Source of the DNA: Anaerolineales bacterium
GTDB taxonomy: Bacteria; Chloroflexota; Anaerolineae; Anaerolineales; E44-bin32
Length of the DNA stretch: 64,000 bases
Reading direction: 5' to 3'
Assembly: GCA_037382465.1 (NCBI GenBank)
Contig: JARRPX010000023.1
Coordinates: forward strand, 20,624-84,623
Shown here: positions 1 through 8,843 of the stretch, in pieces
How the letters are laid out: each line of letters begins with the position of its first letter
How positions within the stretch are numbered: the stretch's first letter is position 1
Translations under genes and position numbers: made by a program
Notes under the pieces: generated by a model
Seen by the model: only the letters and a program-made list of their open reading frames with translations
Database searches by the model: none
Told to the model about the DNA's origin: nothing

Positions 1-442
1 TTCCGCCCAACGCCACGAGGACACCGACGTAGATCTCCGGAAATGAAAGCGGTGTCGCTTCCCAGATACGGTTGACGACGAGGAACTGCAGCCCGATCAA
101 CACGGCGCCCCGAATCCAGAAATGACGCAATATCTGCCAGCGGCTCCAGCCTTTCTCACGCCGACTTTCGGCGAACAGCAGCATCCCCGCGCCCATCAGA
201 AAGAAGAAGCCTGGCGCGCAGAGATGTGTGACGAAGCGATTGACGAAAGCCAGCGGATCGTCGTAGACCGGAAAATATCCTCCCCAATACTCGCCGGACC
301 TGTGCCGCAAGGCGACCAGGTAGTTGGCGTGGTCGAGCGCCATCAAAACGATCATCAAGCCACGCAGCGCGTCGACCGAAAGCAGGCGTCCCCCACTGGC
401 CGCCCTCCATTTTGGAGATATTCTCGGACACTCCTCGGCCAC
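1..442 (-). CDS. DUF1624-type membrane acyltransferase (heparan-alpha-glucosaminide N-acetyltransferase-like), 3' end cut by window
   Basis: About 147 N-terminal codons are visible; the rest lies beyond the left edge. The reading frame opens with a GTG at 442, preceded by AGGAG about 8 bases upstream. It gives the family signature SVDALRGLMIVLMALDHA near residue 20, followed by hydrophobic segments with FVTHLCAPGFFFLMGAG and an IRGAVLIGLQF helix. Proteins with this DALRG...MALDH start are multi-pass inner-membrane proteins related to heparan-alpha-glucosaminide N-acetyltransferase, thought to move acyl groups across the membrane. The substrate cannot be told. The family assignment is firm, the start less so. 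Confidence 0.8.
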   Translation of the reverse strand, partial: MAEECPRISPKWRAASGGRLLSVDALRGLMIVLMALDHANYLVALRHRSGEYWGGYFPVYDDPLAFVNRFVTHLCAPGFFFLMGAGMLLFAESRREKGWSRWQILRHFWIRGAVLIGLQFLVVNRIWEATPLSFPEIYVGVLVALGG

Positions 443-622
443 TCCCACCGCTCCTCATGCCCCATTTGCCGGCAACCCGCACCACACAATTCGACCAGAT
501 CAGCGTAAATCATCGGCTGCTGGCAAGAGACGCGTGTAACAGCATTTTAGGGTCCGGGCAAAACTCACCGGACCCCAAGTATGACTCACATCGATTGCCA
601 AGTGGGAATTCGGGTTGAGCTT

Positions 623-1141
623 TCAGCTTTCCTCGATCTCATCCGCCGGTGGCGCTTCCTCCATTTGCTTCCTGCCGAAAACCCCCAGCGCGTTCAGCAG
701 CACCACAGCGCCGATGACGATGATGATCAGCGGCCATCCGACGGCAAACAGGTCCTCTGCAGCCTTGCTCACTTCTGTTAACCCGATAATCAGCAGTATC
801 GCGCCGGGGATCAATGGCCACCAGGAAGCTTTCCTGTGTAAGATCAGATCGATGATGTAGATCGCACTAAAACCCACACCCAGCCCGATCTCCTCCATGC
901 CGCCGGAGATATTGAAGGCGGTCGCCACGATCCTGCCCAATCCCAGGCCGAGCAAAATGCAGCTCGGGATCAGCAGCGCGTAGGCCCGTTTCTGAATGTA
1001 CCAGGCGAAAAAGGCGCCGCCGATCAACAACAATATCGCAGCATCACTTTCATCCTTGAGCAGCTTTGCTGCCATAAGTACGATCCCTAGGACTACCAGG
1101 ATCGCCCCCAAAATGATGTTGTTCCGTCGCTTGCTGTCCAT
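623..1141 (-). CDS. small multi-pass membrane protein, LiaF/DUF5668-like
   Basis: This is a 172-residue protein with about six hydrophobic segments in short hairpins and a charged C-terminal tail rich in Glu and Pro. The last helix pair (GWPLIIIVIGAVVLLNAL) resembles the transmembrane repeat of LiaF-type and DUF5668 proteins. The ATG has GAGGG about 5 bases upstream. No enzymatic motif is visible. It stands alone, with rpe downstream on the same strand after about 100 bases. Function unknown; the membrane location is clear. Confidence 0.7.
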   Translation of the reverse strand: MDSKRRNNIILGAILVVLGIVLMAAKLLKDESDAAILLLIGGAFFAWYIQKRAYALLIPSCILLGLGLGRIVATAFNISGGMEEIGLGVGFSAIYIIDLILHRKASWWPLIPGAILLIIGLTEVSKAAEDLFAVGWPLIIIVIGAVVLLNALGVFGRKQMEEAPPADEIEES

Positions 1142-1240
1142 TGTGCCCTCCTCTTCTGATTTGACGCTGTAGAAAACGAGATCGATGTTTCTATCTCCCC
1201 CAGTAAAGCATTAACCCATTCGATTGTCCGTATCAGTCAC

Positions 1241-1903
1241 TCAGCCGCCCTGCGCGCTTGCCAGCAGTTCAGCGATGTTTTCCGCCACCGAGCCGTGATC
1301 GTTATAGATACTCGAACCCGCCACCAATACATGTGCGCCGGCGTCGACAATCTGCGGGGCCGTCGTCGAGTCGACCCCGCCGTCCACGCCGATGGGAATC
1401 TCCAGACCTTCCTCCTCGAGCATCTGACGGATCTCGCGTATCTTATCCAATTGATCGTATAAAAATTCCTGCCCCCCAAATCCCGGGTGAACGGTCATCA
1501 CCTGGACGAGATCGACGAGGTCGAACGCATCCCGAATCGCCGCAGCCGGGGTCTCGGGGTTGAGCGTTACGCCTGCGTGAACACCCAGCGCAAGGATCGA
1601 TTTCAACGTGCCGCGCAGATCGTCGCAGGCTTCCTGATGGACGATCAAGCGGTCTGCGCCGGCCTCGGCGAAAGTCTTCAGAAATCGTTCGGGTTCGACG
1701 ATCATGAGATGAACTTCCAAAGTCAGCGAAAGCAGCGGCCGCAAAGCGGCCACGACGCCGGGTCCGAAGGTGATATTGGGAACGAACTGCCCGTCCATCA
1801 CGTCGATCTGAATCTCCCCGACGCCTGCCGCTTCAGCCTCGCCTGCCTGTTCCCCCAATCGAGCGAAATCCGCAGATAGAATGGAAGGGACGATTCGCAC
1901 CAT
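1241..1903 (-). CDS. rpe: ribulose-phosphate 3-epimerase
   Basis: Rpe interconverts ribulose 5-phosphate and xylulose 5-phosphate in the cytosolic pentose phosphate pathway. The 220-residue product starts MVRIVPSILSADFA and shows the family landmarks: an early HLM motif, the loop VMTVHPGFGGQ near residue 140, and GVDGG near residue 175, which position the two catalytic Asp residues and the phosphate site. The frame is open for 22 more codons upstream, but those overlap rpiA and match nothing in the family, so I start at 1903. It lies 13 bases after rpiA and is almost certainly co-transcribed with it, giving two successive enzymes of one pathway. Confidence 0.96.
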   Translation of the reverse strand: MVRIVPSILSADFARLGEQAGEAEAAGVGEIQIDVMDGQFVPNITFGPGVVAALRPLLSLTLEVHLMIVEPERFLKTFAEAGADRLIVHQEACDDLRGTLKSILALGVHAGVTLNPETPAAAIRDAFDLVDLVQVMTVHPGFGGQEFLYDQLDKIREIRQMLEEEGLEIPIGVDGGVDSTTAPQIVDAGAHVLVAGSSIYNDHGSVAENIAELLASAQGG

Positions 1904-1916
1904 CAATGGACTCCTA

Positions 1917-2624
1917 TCATCGTCGAACGGAGGACGCCTCGATATGCCGGACTCCATCCGCTCCGGCAACGATCACGTCACTCGCCAGTCCGATAAATAG
2001 ACCATCTTCTACGATTCCGGCGCGCTGTTTGATACGCCGGTCGAGCAAATCGAGATTGTCAATGGGACCAAATCGGCAGTCCAAGATGTAATTCCCCTCG
2101 TCTGTCAGATACGTTTCCCCGTCATCCGTACAGCGAAGCTCGACATCTGCGCCCAGCGTCTCCAGGTACTTCACGTGAGTCTCCCAGCCGAAAGGGACGA
2201 CTTCGACCGGAAGCACTCTGAGAGTCCCGAGCATCGGAGACAATTTCCGCTCGTCGATGACGATGATCTCACGCCGGCTGGCCTGCGCGGTGATCTTCTC
2301 CCGAAGTAAGGCACCGCCTCCGCCCTTAATCAGGTTGAGTTGCGGATCCACCTCGTCGGCGCCGTCGATCGTAATATCGATCGCGGGGTGTTTCTCCAGC
2401 GTCGTCAGCGGGATTCCCAGCCGTTCGGCCGCCGCCTCGACGGAGTGCGAGCAGGGAACGCCGACGATGTCCGTCAATTTACCGGCTTGCATCCGAGCGG
2501 CGATGGCTTTAATGGCCAGCAGCGCCGTACTGCCCGACCCCAATCCCACCACAGTTCCGGATTCCACAAATTCGACCCCTCGTTCTGCGGCCATCTTTTT
2601 ATATTGTTCGAAATCTGTGCCCAC
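1917..2624 (-). CDS. rpiA: ribose-5-phosphate isomerase A
   Basis: RpiA interconverts ribose 5-phosphate and ribulose 5-phosphate. The 235-residue protein carries VGLGSGSTA near residue 27 (phosphate loop), DGADEVD near residue 90 and KGGGGALLREK near residue 100, all typical of the active site. The start codon is GTG with an AAAGG-type ribosome site upstream. The gene is first in a two-gene unit with rpe. The C-terminus is full length. Confidence 0.96.
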   Translation of the reverse strand: MGTDFEQYKKMAAERGVEFVESGTVVGLGSGSTALLAIKAIAARMQAGKLTDIVGVPCSHSVEAAAERLGIPLTTLEKHPAIDITIDGADEVDPQLNLIKGGGGALLREKITAQASRREIIVIDERKLSPMLGTLRVLPVEVVPFGWETHVKYLETLGADVELRCTDDGETYLTDEGNYILDCRFGPIDNLDLLDRRIKQRAGIVEDGLFIGLASDVIVAGADGVRHIEASSVRR

Positions 2625-3061
2625 GTTGTCCTTTCCTGTCAGCCGGATATATCAATCATCTTGCTTTAAATATAACCGATCGGACAGGGTTCTATCCTAT
2701 CAGAATTAACCTTACTTGTGGCGGAAAGATGTGGAGATTCTCCGAATGTATCGGGCGCCGGATAGTCACGGTTCATATTACGTCTACCGGTATTCAATTG
2801 GCCTTGACCACCAGCACAACGCAGCCAGTATATAGAAAATAGATGCGAGGCGTGCCCGTCGCTCCCCAATCGATTGCGTTGAAAGATTGAATCTTTCGGG
2901 TTGCCTCTACTGCCCCAGGAAACTCATCTCATCATACATCAAAATGATGGACGACACAGCACATACACGCCAACGCCGAGAGCCTCTGATAGAGACATAA
3001 AGTGGAATCCGACCTCAGATTACCGCAACGCAGAGCACGAGGGTAAAACTCAGCGATCCGC
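2625..3061. other. intergenic stretch without a supported gene
   Basis: These 437 bases separate two genes on the minus strand. A 67-codon open frame on the minus strand (2666-2869) has no ribosome site or family resemblance and I do not call it. A TATATT hexamer on the minus strand about 40 bases ahead of rpiA could be its -10 element. I see no tRNA, strong terminator or repeat. Confidence 0.5.
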
Positions 3062-5314
3062 TCATTCTTCTTCTGCGTAGAACGCCAGCCCGATTACACC
3101 CGGTCCTGCATGTACCCCCATGACGGGCGTAAATGCACAGGTGAAAACCTCGACGCAGTCGAAACGCTCTTCGACTCGTTTCCGCAAGTCGGCGGCGCTT
3201 TCCGGCGCGTCTGCGTGCAGCACGGCAACATGCACCGGACGAGAGGCGACGCGCTTCTCCATCTCGTTCAGCATGATCCGGATTGCGCGGTTTGTCGTGC
3301 GGGGTTTCGCCAGCACGTCGACAACACCATCATTAATAAAGAGTATGGGTTTAATCTTCAGCGCCACACCCAGCAGCGCCTCCGCCTTGCCAATTCGGCC
3401 ACCACGCTGAAGGTATTTGAGGGTATCCAACATGGCAAACACGAACACGCGCTTGCGGATGTCTTGCGCCACGCGTTGAATTGAATCTACCCCGAGCCCC
3501 TTGCTGGCCGCACGGGCTGCCGCGAGCGCCACAAAACCCGCGCCCATCGCAGCCGTGCCCGCGTCGACAACGTAGACCTGAACCTGATCTTCAACCAAGC
3601 CTGCCGCCAGGCGCGCCGCAGAGATCACCCCGCTCAATCGATCGGGCAAGTGAATCGAAACGATCGCGTCTACCCCTTCACCAAGCTGTAGATAGGTTTG
3701 CAGGAAATCGCCAACGGAGGGGGCGGCGGTTGTAGGCGTACTCTTGCTGCTACGCAAGCGTTGATACACTTCGTCAGGGTCGATGTCGATACCGTCACGA
3801 AACACATGCTCGTCCCAGAGCAGGCTCACGGGTACGACCGTGATGTCATATTTATCCACGATTTCAGACGGCAGGTTGGAGGCGGAATCGGTCACGATGG
3901 CGATCTTGCCCACGCGCGTGCGGTCGTTCTTGTCGTCAGATGACGTTCTTTTCCTTTCGACGGCGACATTGCTCGACGGGGAAATTGCCAACTCGAGCAG
4001 CGGTTCCGCTGTCGAAATGGTCTGCAGCGATTGTTGACCCACGGCGGCCAGTCCCCGTTTGAACCCTCTTCGACTCAAGACCGCCGTGATCACCAGAAAC
4101 AGACCCAGAAACGTGAACATACGCTGAACCCCAAAAAGATCCGCCAATCCACCCAATATGGGGAGGGGAGCCATGGACAACGCGTTGCTCAAGAATAGTT
4201 GTGTGGATATCACACGACCTCGCATGGGATCGGGGGTCCGCTCTTGAACGAGGGTGCGTGCCGGGATGACAACCATGGCCGCCCCTGCTCCTGAACACAC
4301 AGCGATCAGCAGGAATAGAAGTAACGAAATACCCGAAAGCGCTCTTATGAGGGGAATAACTGCGAGGCCCACACCCAAAGTGAAAAGCCCTGCCCTGAGC
4401 CAGTCTTCCTCCTCAAATCTGCTCCCCAATCTCCCCAGCAACACGACGCCCAAACCAAATCCAAGGCCACCCGGTACGGCAAGCAGGGGCATCTGCTCGA
4501 TGGGAAAATCCCAGGCGCGGGACACCAATCCGGGCACCAGCGTCATAATGACGAGTATGACGCCCGACATCAAGACCAGGTAGGCAATCGAACTGCGCAC
4601 GACGGGTTTGCCAACAATGAAACGCCATCCCGCCCGTAATTCTTCCCAGGCCACACCTCGCCGAGCACCTTGCACATTGTCCAGCAATCTGCCGATCCGG
4701 TCGGGCAAACGCGAGTATGCCCAGGCGGCCAGAGTAAAGAGCAGCAATCCCACTACGCCTACGGTCGGCGCTCCACCCGCGTGAAGCAGCACCGGCGCCA
4801 GAACGACGGTTCCTGCGCCCTGGGCGCAGATCAGCGCCACCTGAACGATCGAATTCGCCGCAAGCAGTTGGTCATCTCCGACAGTGCGGGGAAGCACGGC
4901 ATCCCTTGCGGACGCAGTGAGTTGGATAAGTGCTGAAAGCAGAAAATTACAGACGAAGATCGCGAGCAGAAGCAAAGGGTCCGACCGCAGCCAACGCGTG
5001 CCTGCAGTAAAAGCGAGGGTGGTCAACAGGCCGAGCGCATTACTTACCAGAAGCACCCGCCGCCGATCGTAACGATCGACCCAAACGCCCGCGAGCATCC
5101 CAAATATGAAACCCGGCAGCGATATCGAGAACATCATCACGCCCATGAGCGTGCTCGAGTGCGTGATTTCCTCGATAAGGACGACGGACGAAAAAAAGAT
5201 GGCATAGGTTGCCGCGATGGAGGTGAACTGCGCTGCGCTCAATCGGAACAAGTGCACGTTCTTAAGCACGGACAGGGTCGATTCGGTGGTCGTTGTATTG
5301 GGTCTGCTGAACAT
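3062..5314 (-). CDS. MFS permease fused to a DegV fatty-acid-binding domain
   Basis: This 750-residue protein has two unrelated halves. Residues 1 to about 420 are a twelve-helix major facilitator domain of the MFS_3/enterobactin-exporter type, with the loop motif GVWVDRYDRRRVLL near residue 77. After a charged linker (about 430-470, RKRTSSDDKNDR), residues about 470-750 are a complete DegV/EDD domain. That domain opens KIAIVTDSASNLPSE and contains SVGDFL, SGVISAAR, VYVVDAGTAAMGAG, YLQRGGRIG and HAGPGVIG, the residues that hold a fatty acid in DegV proteins. There is no stop or frameshift at the junction. The fusion suggests lipid- or fatty-acid-linked transport, or sensing tied to the permease; this is inference. 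It stands alone. Confidence 0.9.
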   Translation of the reverse strand: MFSRPNTTTTESTLSVLKNVHLFRLSAAQFTSIAATYAIFFSSVVLIEEITHSSTLMGVMMFSISLPGFIFGMLAGVWVDRYDRRRVLLVSNALGLLTTLAFTAGTRWLRSDPLLLLAIFVCNFLLSALIQLTASARDAVLPRTVGDDQLLAANSIVQVALICAQGAGTVVLAPVLLHAGGAPTVGVVGLLLFTLAAWAYSRLPDRIGRLLDNVQGARRGVAWEELRAGWRFIVGKPVVRSSIAYLVLMSGVILVIMTLVPGLVSRAWDFPIEQMPLLAVPGGLGFGLGVVLLGRLGSRFEEEDWLRAGLFTLGVGLAVIPLIRALSGISLLLFLLIAVCSGAGAAMVVIPARTLVQERTPDPMRGRVISTQLFLSNALSMAPLPILGGLADLFGVQRMFTFLGLFLVITAVLSRRGFKRGLAAVGQQSLQTISTAEPLLELAISPSSNVAVERKRTSSDDKNDRTRVGKIAIVTDSASNLPSEIVDKYDITVVPVSLLWDEHVFRDGIDIDPDEVYQRLRSSKSTPTTAAPSVGDFLQTYLQLGEGVDAIVSIHLPDRLSGVISAARLAAGLVEDQVQVYVVDAGTAAMGAGFVALAAARAASKGLGVDSIQRVAQDIRKRVFVFAMLDTLKYLQRGGRIGKAEALLGVALKIKPILFINDGVVDVLAKPRTTNRAIRIMLNEMEKRVASRPVHVAVLHADAPESAADLRKRVEERFDCVEVFTCAFTPVMGVHAGPGVIGLAFYAEEE

Positions 5315-5663
5315 ATCGTCTTCCCCTGTTTCGACACGGGACGAAACTATGAAGCCGTATTAGTATCGAGAGCTTTTCGGCCGTTACATTATCGCACTCT
5401 CGAGATACACTGCCTGATAACCTTCTGACGCCTCTGGGACGCCCGAAGGCTCTCTTCTCGTTTTATGAAACATAATAGGGATGGATTTGTATGAACGATG
5501 CGTTGATGCTGGCCGTGACGCGCTGCTCTTTCCCTATTTAGATGGTAGCATATCTAGTGGCTAAACTTACCGAATTGGGTAGTGAGTTTTTTCGACGCGA
5601 AGGCGTGTATTATTGTGCACCCATCGATCACTCGATGCTGTAGACGACAGGAGGCCAGATACA
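5315..5663. other. divergent intergenic region
   Basis: This 349-base gap holds the promoters of two divergent genes. A GATAAT hexamer reads leftward at 5393-5388, about 75 bases before the MFS-DegV start, and is a reasonable -10 element, though no good -35 pairs with it. Toward the rightward gene the DNA is AT-rich, and an AGGAGG ribosome site lies at about 5649-5654. No RNA structure or small gene is recognised. Confidence 0.4.
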
Positions 5664-6389
5664 TTGACGGAGACGCTACAAGACACAATCTTCCGCCCCG
5701 CATCACAATTGGTCATCGGGGTGGATCAAATCTTGCGCGGCCAGGGTGCCGATCCTGATCTGACCCGGCGTCGAAGCCCTCGATTGGTGCGGATTGCGCA
5801 GCGCGCCATCGAGATCGGCCAATCCCTCACCGCGCCAGTCGCGGTTTATCGCCGGCTGGAGATGCTGGAACTGCGGCACGATCATGTACGGCTAGTGGAC
5901 GGGCATGCACTGCACGGCGCCTTGATCAGCCAGCATTTGAATGCCGCGGAGGCCGTGACGGCTGTGATCTGCACTATCGGCGGCAGGTTGGAGGAAACGA
6001 TATCGACGGCGTTGGAAAATAACCCGCCATTCGGCCTGGCGCTCGACGGTTTCGGCACAGCGGTGGTCGAAGCACTCGCCCATGAGATTTGTGGATATTT
6101 GGAGCGAGAGGCGGCAAAGCGAGGCAGGCAGGTGTCGATTCCACTCAGCCCGGGAATGATTGGCTGGCCGGTCGATCAGGGCCAGGCGCAGATCTTCGAC
6201 ATCGTAAACGCCGACACAATCAATGTGATTCTGACCGCCGCCTGCGTGATGTCGCCCAGGAAATCGATATCCTTCGTCACCGGCGAGGGATTGGGACTGC
6301 GTTCGAGTGGCAAATCGTGTGATTACTGCTCGATGCACGAGACTTGTCGTTATCAAGATCATTACGACCAGAAATCCATCGAAACGTGA
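5664..6389 (+). CDS. vitamin B12-dependent methionine synthase activation-domain-like protein
   Basis: The 241-residue product resembles the SAM-binding activation domain of MetH as found in stand-alone form in anaerobes. It ends with a Gly-rich GEGLGLRSSGKSCDYC segment followed by a C-x2-C-x5-C cluster, which could bind a metal or Fe-S centre. The middle has the TAVICTIGGRLEE and SPGMIGWPVDQG segments of that family. I start at TTG 5664 because AGGAGG lies 9 bases upstream; a frame extension to 5613 has no ribosome site. No corrinoid or methyltransferase partner gene is adjacent, so the partner is unknown. Reactivation of a corrinoid protein is family inference. Confidence 0.8.
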   Translation: MTETLQDTIFRPASQLVIGVDQILRGQGADPDLTRRRSPRLVRIAQRAIEIGQSLTAPVAVYRRLEMLELRHDHVRLVDGHALHGALISQHLNAAEAVTAVICTIGGRLEETISTALENNPPFGLALDGFGTAVVEALAHEICGYLEREAAKRGRQVSIPLSPGMIGWPVDQGQAQIFDIVNADTINVILTAACVMSPRKSISFVTGEGLGLRSSGKSCDYCSMHETCRYQDHYDQKSIET

Positions 6390-6773
6390 TCGAAACACCA
6401 AGCGTGATTCTGCACTCGCCTGCCGACCGGCGGGTGAATACCATGGCAAAGAGAAACCGCCCCACATCCAACTGCGAGCTTTCTTAACCAATTACGGAAT
6501 ACCCGCCTCAGTGCTCTAGCGCAAACATGACCGGACTCATCAGGTCGCTGGACACGAGGCGTCAGCCTGCTGGTAGCAAAATCGGAGCGATATAGGCGAT
6601 GATACGCTCGAATTGACGAAAGCCATTGCAGCCGAAATTTATTGGCTAAAGGAAAACCAAGGGACATCTTTCACACCATATTCATGTAAGCCGGGAGTGC
6701 TCGCCCAAGAATCGGAAAGCATTTCCAGCGTATCAACCCGAGACATATATTTCGAATGAAAGGGGTACTAACG
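6390..6773. other. intergenic stretch without a supported gene
   Basis: This 384-base gap lies between two rightward genes. A weak hairpin of the form CCTGCCG-a-CCGGCGGG just after the first gene may end its transcript. The rest contains scattered stops in all frames. I see no tRNA or riboswitch motif. The ribosome site AAAGGGG of the following ABC gene lies at the right end. Confidence 0.4.
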
Positions 6774-7670
6774 ATGCACGTCGTTGAAATTCACCATGTC
6801 GCAAAATCATTCGGGCCCGTACAGGCTGTTGCCGACGTATCTTTCGAGGTCGATCGCGGCGAAATATTCGGCTTGCTTGGACCCAATGGGGCCGGAAAGA
6901 CGACCACCATACGTCTAATGCTGGACATCTTCAAGCCGGATCGGGGCACCGTCTCGATCCTGAACGGCCCAATGAACGACGCCAAAGACGATCTCATCGG
7001 TTACATGCCGGAGGAACGCGGGCTGTATCAGGATACGCCGCTCGACCGCTGCTTGATCTATTTAAGTACACTCAAGGGACTTTCTACGGCCGAAGCGCAA
7101 AGCCGACTCGAGCCGTACCTGGAACGTTTCGATCTCGCAAAACACAAGCATAAAAAGGTGAAAGAGCTCAGTAAGGGCATGCAGCAGAAAGCGCAAATCA
7201 TCAACACCATTCTGCACAAGCCGGAACTGGTGATCATCGATGAACCTTTCACCGCGCTCGACCCACTGAACACACAGTTGGTCAAGGATGTCATGCGTGA
7301 ACTGCGCGATAAAGGAACCTCGATCCTCATGTCGACCCACCAAATGCACCAGGTGGAAGAACTCTGCGACCGCATCGTGCTCATCGACGAAGGGCGTGAT
7401 GTCTTGTATGGGCCATTGGACGATATCCGCCGCCGATTTTCCGGACATGCGGTTCTGGTGCGCACTGCCGGCGAGCTGCCGCACATCGAAGGAGTCGTAG
7501 ACGCGACGAGGCACAACAACGCCCAGAGGTTGACCCTGGCATCCGGCATCTCTCCACAGCAAGTCTTGCAAGACCTGATCGCAAAAGATGTGACCATCGA
7601 GAAATTCGAGATCGCCGTCCCGACCCTGGATGAGATCTTCATCCGCGTGGTGAAGGAAGGAGATCAATAA
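6774..7670 (+). CDS. ABC transporter ATPase, NatA type
   Basis: The 298-residue ATPase has Walker A GPNGAGKTT near residue 38, the signature LSKGMQQK near residue 134, Walker B VIIDEPF near 155, an STHQ switch histidine, and a C-terminal DUF4162 extension typical of NatA-like exporters. I start at 6774 because AAAGGGG stands 8 bases upstream; an ATG 18 bases earlier overlaps that site. The stop codon shares its last base with the start of the following permease gene. With the two permeases it would form an exporter for Na+, a drug or a peptide; the substrate is not evident. Confidence 0.93.
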   Translation: MHVVEIHHVAKSFGPVQAVADVSFEVDRGEIFGLLGPNGAGKTTTIRLMLDIFKPDRGTVSILNGPMNDAKDDLIGYMPEERGLYQDTPLDRCLIYLSTLKGLSTAEAQSRLEPYLERFDLAKHKHKKVKELSKGMQQKAQIINTILHKPELVIIDEPFTALDPLNTQLVKDVMRELRDKGTSILMSTHQMHQVEELCDRIVLIDEGRDVLYGPLDDIRRRFSGHAVLVRTAGELPHIEGVVDATRHNNAQRLTLASGISPQQVLQDLIAKDVTIEKFEIAVPTLDEIFIRVVKEGDQ

Positions 7671-8843
7671 TGTCGAAGCTCTGGTTAATCGCAAAAGACG
7701 AATTCAGGCGCAACGTATACAAGAAGAGCTTCATCCTGGCGCTACTCAGCGTTCCACTCATGCTGGCTTTCAACGTCGGTATTGGGCTGATCGTTGAAAA
7801 CATTGAAAAAAATCCCACACCGATCGGTTACGTCGACCATTCAGGGCTGCTGGATCACCCCATTCAAGCCTACGATGAGAATTCCTCCGATGCCGTCCCC
7901 ATCATCGCTTTCGAATCTGAAGATGCGGCACGTGAGGCGCTGCTGGCAAAGGATATTCAAGCCTTTTATGTGCTTTCGGCGGACTACCGCACGACCTCGA
8001 ACGTCGAATTGTATTACGTGGAGGAACCCGCAGCCAACGCCACGAGCCAGTGGTACGACTTTCTACAAACCAATTTGCTCGCGAATTATCCGCCCGATAT
8101 CGCACACCGATTGATCGAGGGTACCCGCATGACCATACGGTCGCCGGGCGGGATTATCGAAATACCCGCCGGAGGACCCACGCTGAGTTCAATGCTGCCC
8201 TTGATTACCAGCGTGGCTTTTGTGTTCCTGCTTCTCTTCAGCTCGGGATACTTGATGAGCGGGGTGATCACGGAGAAAGAGAATCGTACGATTGAGGTGA
8301 TAGTGACCTCGGTCTCCACGAACGATCTGGTCGTCGGCAAGGTGCTGGGCATCGTCGCCATCAGCCTCACCCAGTTGACCACCTGGATTCTCATCGCTGT
8401 GCTCACCATCGCCGTCGGGGGGAACGTGTTGGGATTGACGTGGTTGCAGGACCTGTCAATCAACTGGACCGCCATCGCGAAAGTGGTCGTGATTGCCCTG
8501 CCGTCCTACGTTCTCGCAGCCGGATTGATGTTCACTGTCGGATCGACGCTGACTGAAGCCCCGGAAGGTCAGGCGGTAGGGTCGTTGTTCTTTATGCTTC
8601 ACATACTGCCTCGGTACGCTTCCCTTCACGGCACTGCTCACTACAGGCTTGCGCAGCATTTTCACCGACATCCCACTGTGGCAAATCACACTCAGCGTCG
8701 CGGTGCAAACGCTGTGCGCCGCCGGCTCCTTGTGGTTGGCCGGCCGCGCCTTCCGGCTGGGAATGCTGCGCTACGGCCAGCGATTGCGCATCCGCGAACT
8801 CTTCCGACGACAACCCGCTCTGGAAGAAAGGAAGACGTCATGA
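7670..8843 (+). pseudogene. ABC-2 type permease (NatB-like), internally deleted and frame-disrupted
   Basis: Residues 1 to about 315 read normally: an N-terminal helix, a large extracytoplasmic loop, then helices with VITEKENRTIEVIVTS and EAPEGQAVGSLFFML. Near 8610-8620 the frame changes. The last part of the family fold (TLPFTALLTTGLRSIF... LAGRAFRLGMLRYG) continues in the next frame to a TGA at 8843 that overlaps the next ATG as ATGA. About 20-25 residues normally found between these segments are missing, judged from the family. The original frame instead runs on, as noise, into the downstream permease, giving an apparent 814-residue fusion that I consider artificial. It is either a real lesion or an assembly error. 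Confidence 0.75.

Noticed and set aside
2666..2869. 67-codon open frame on the minus strand
   Set aside because: No ribosome site, no family resemblance, and the composition is not like a coding region.
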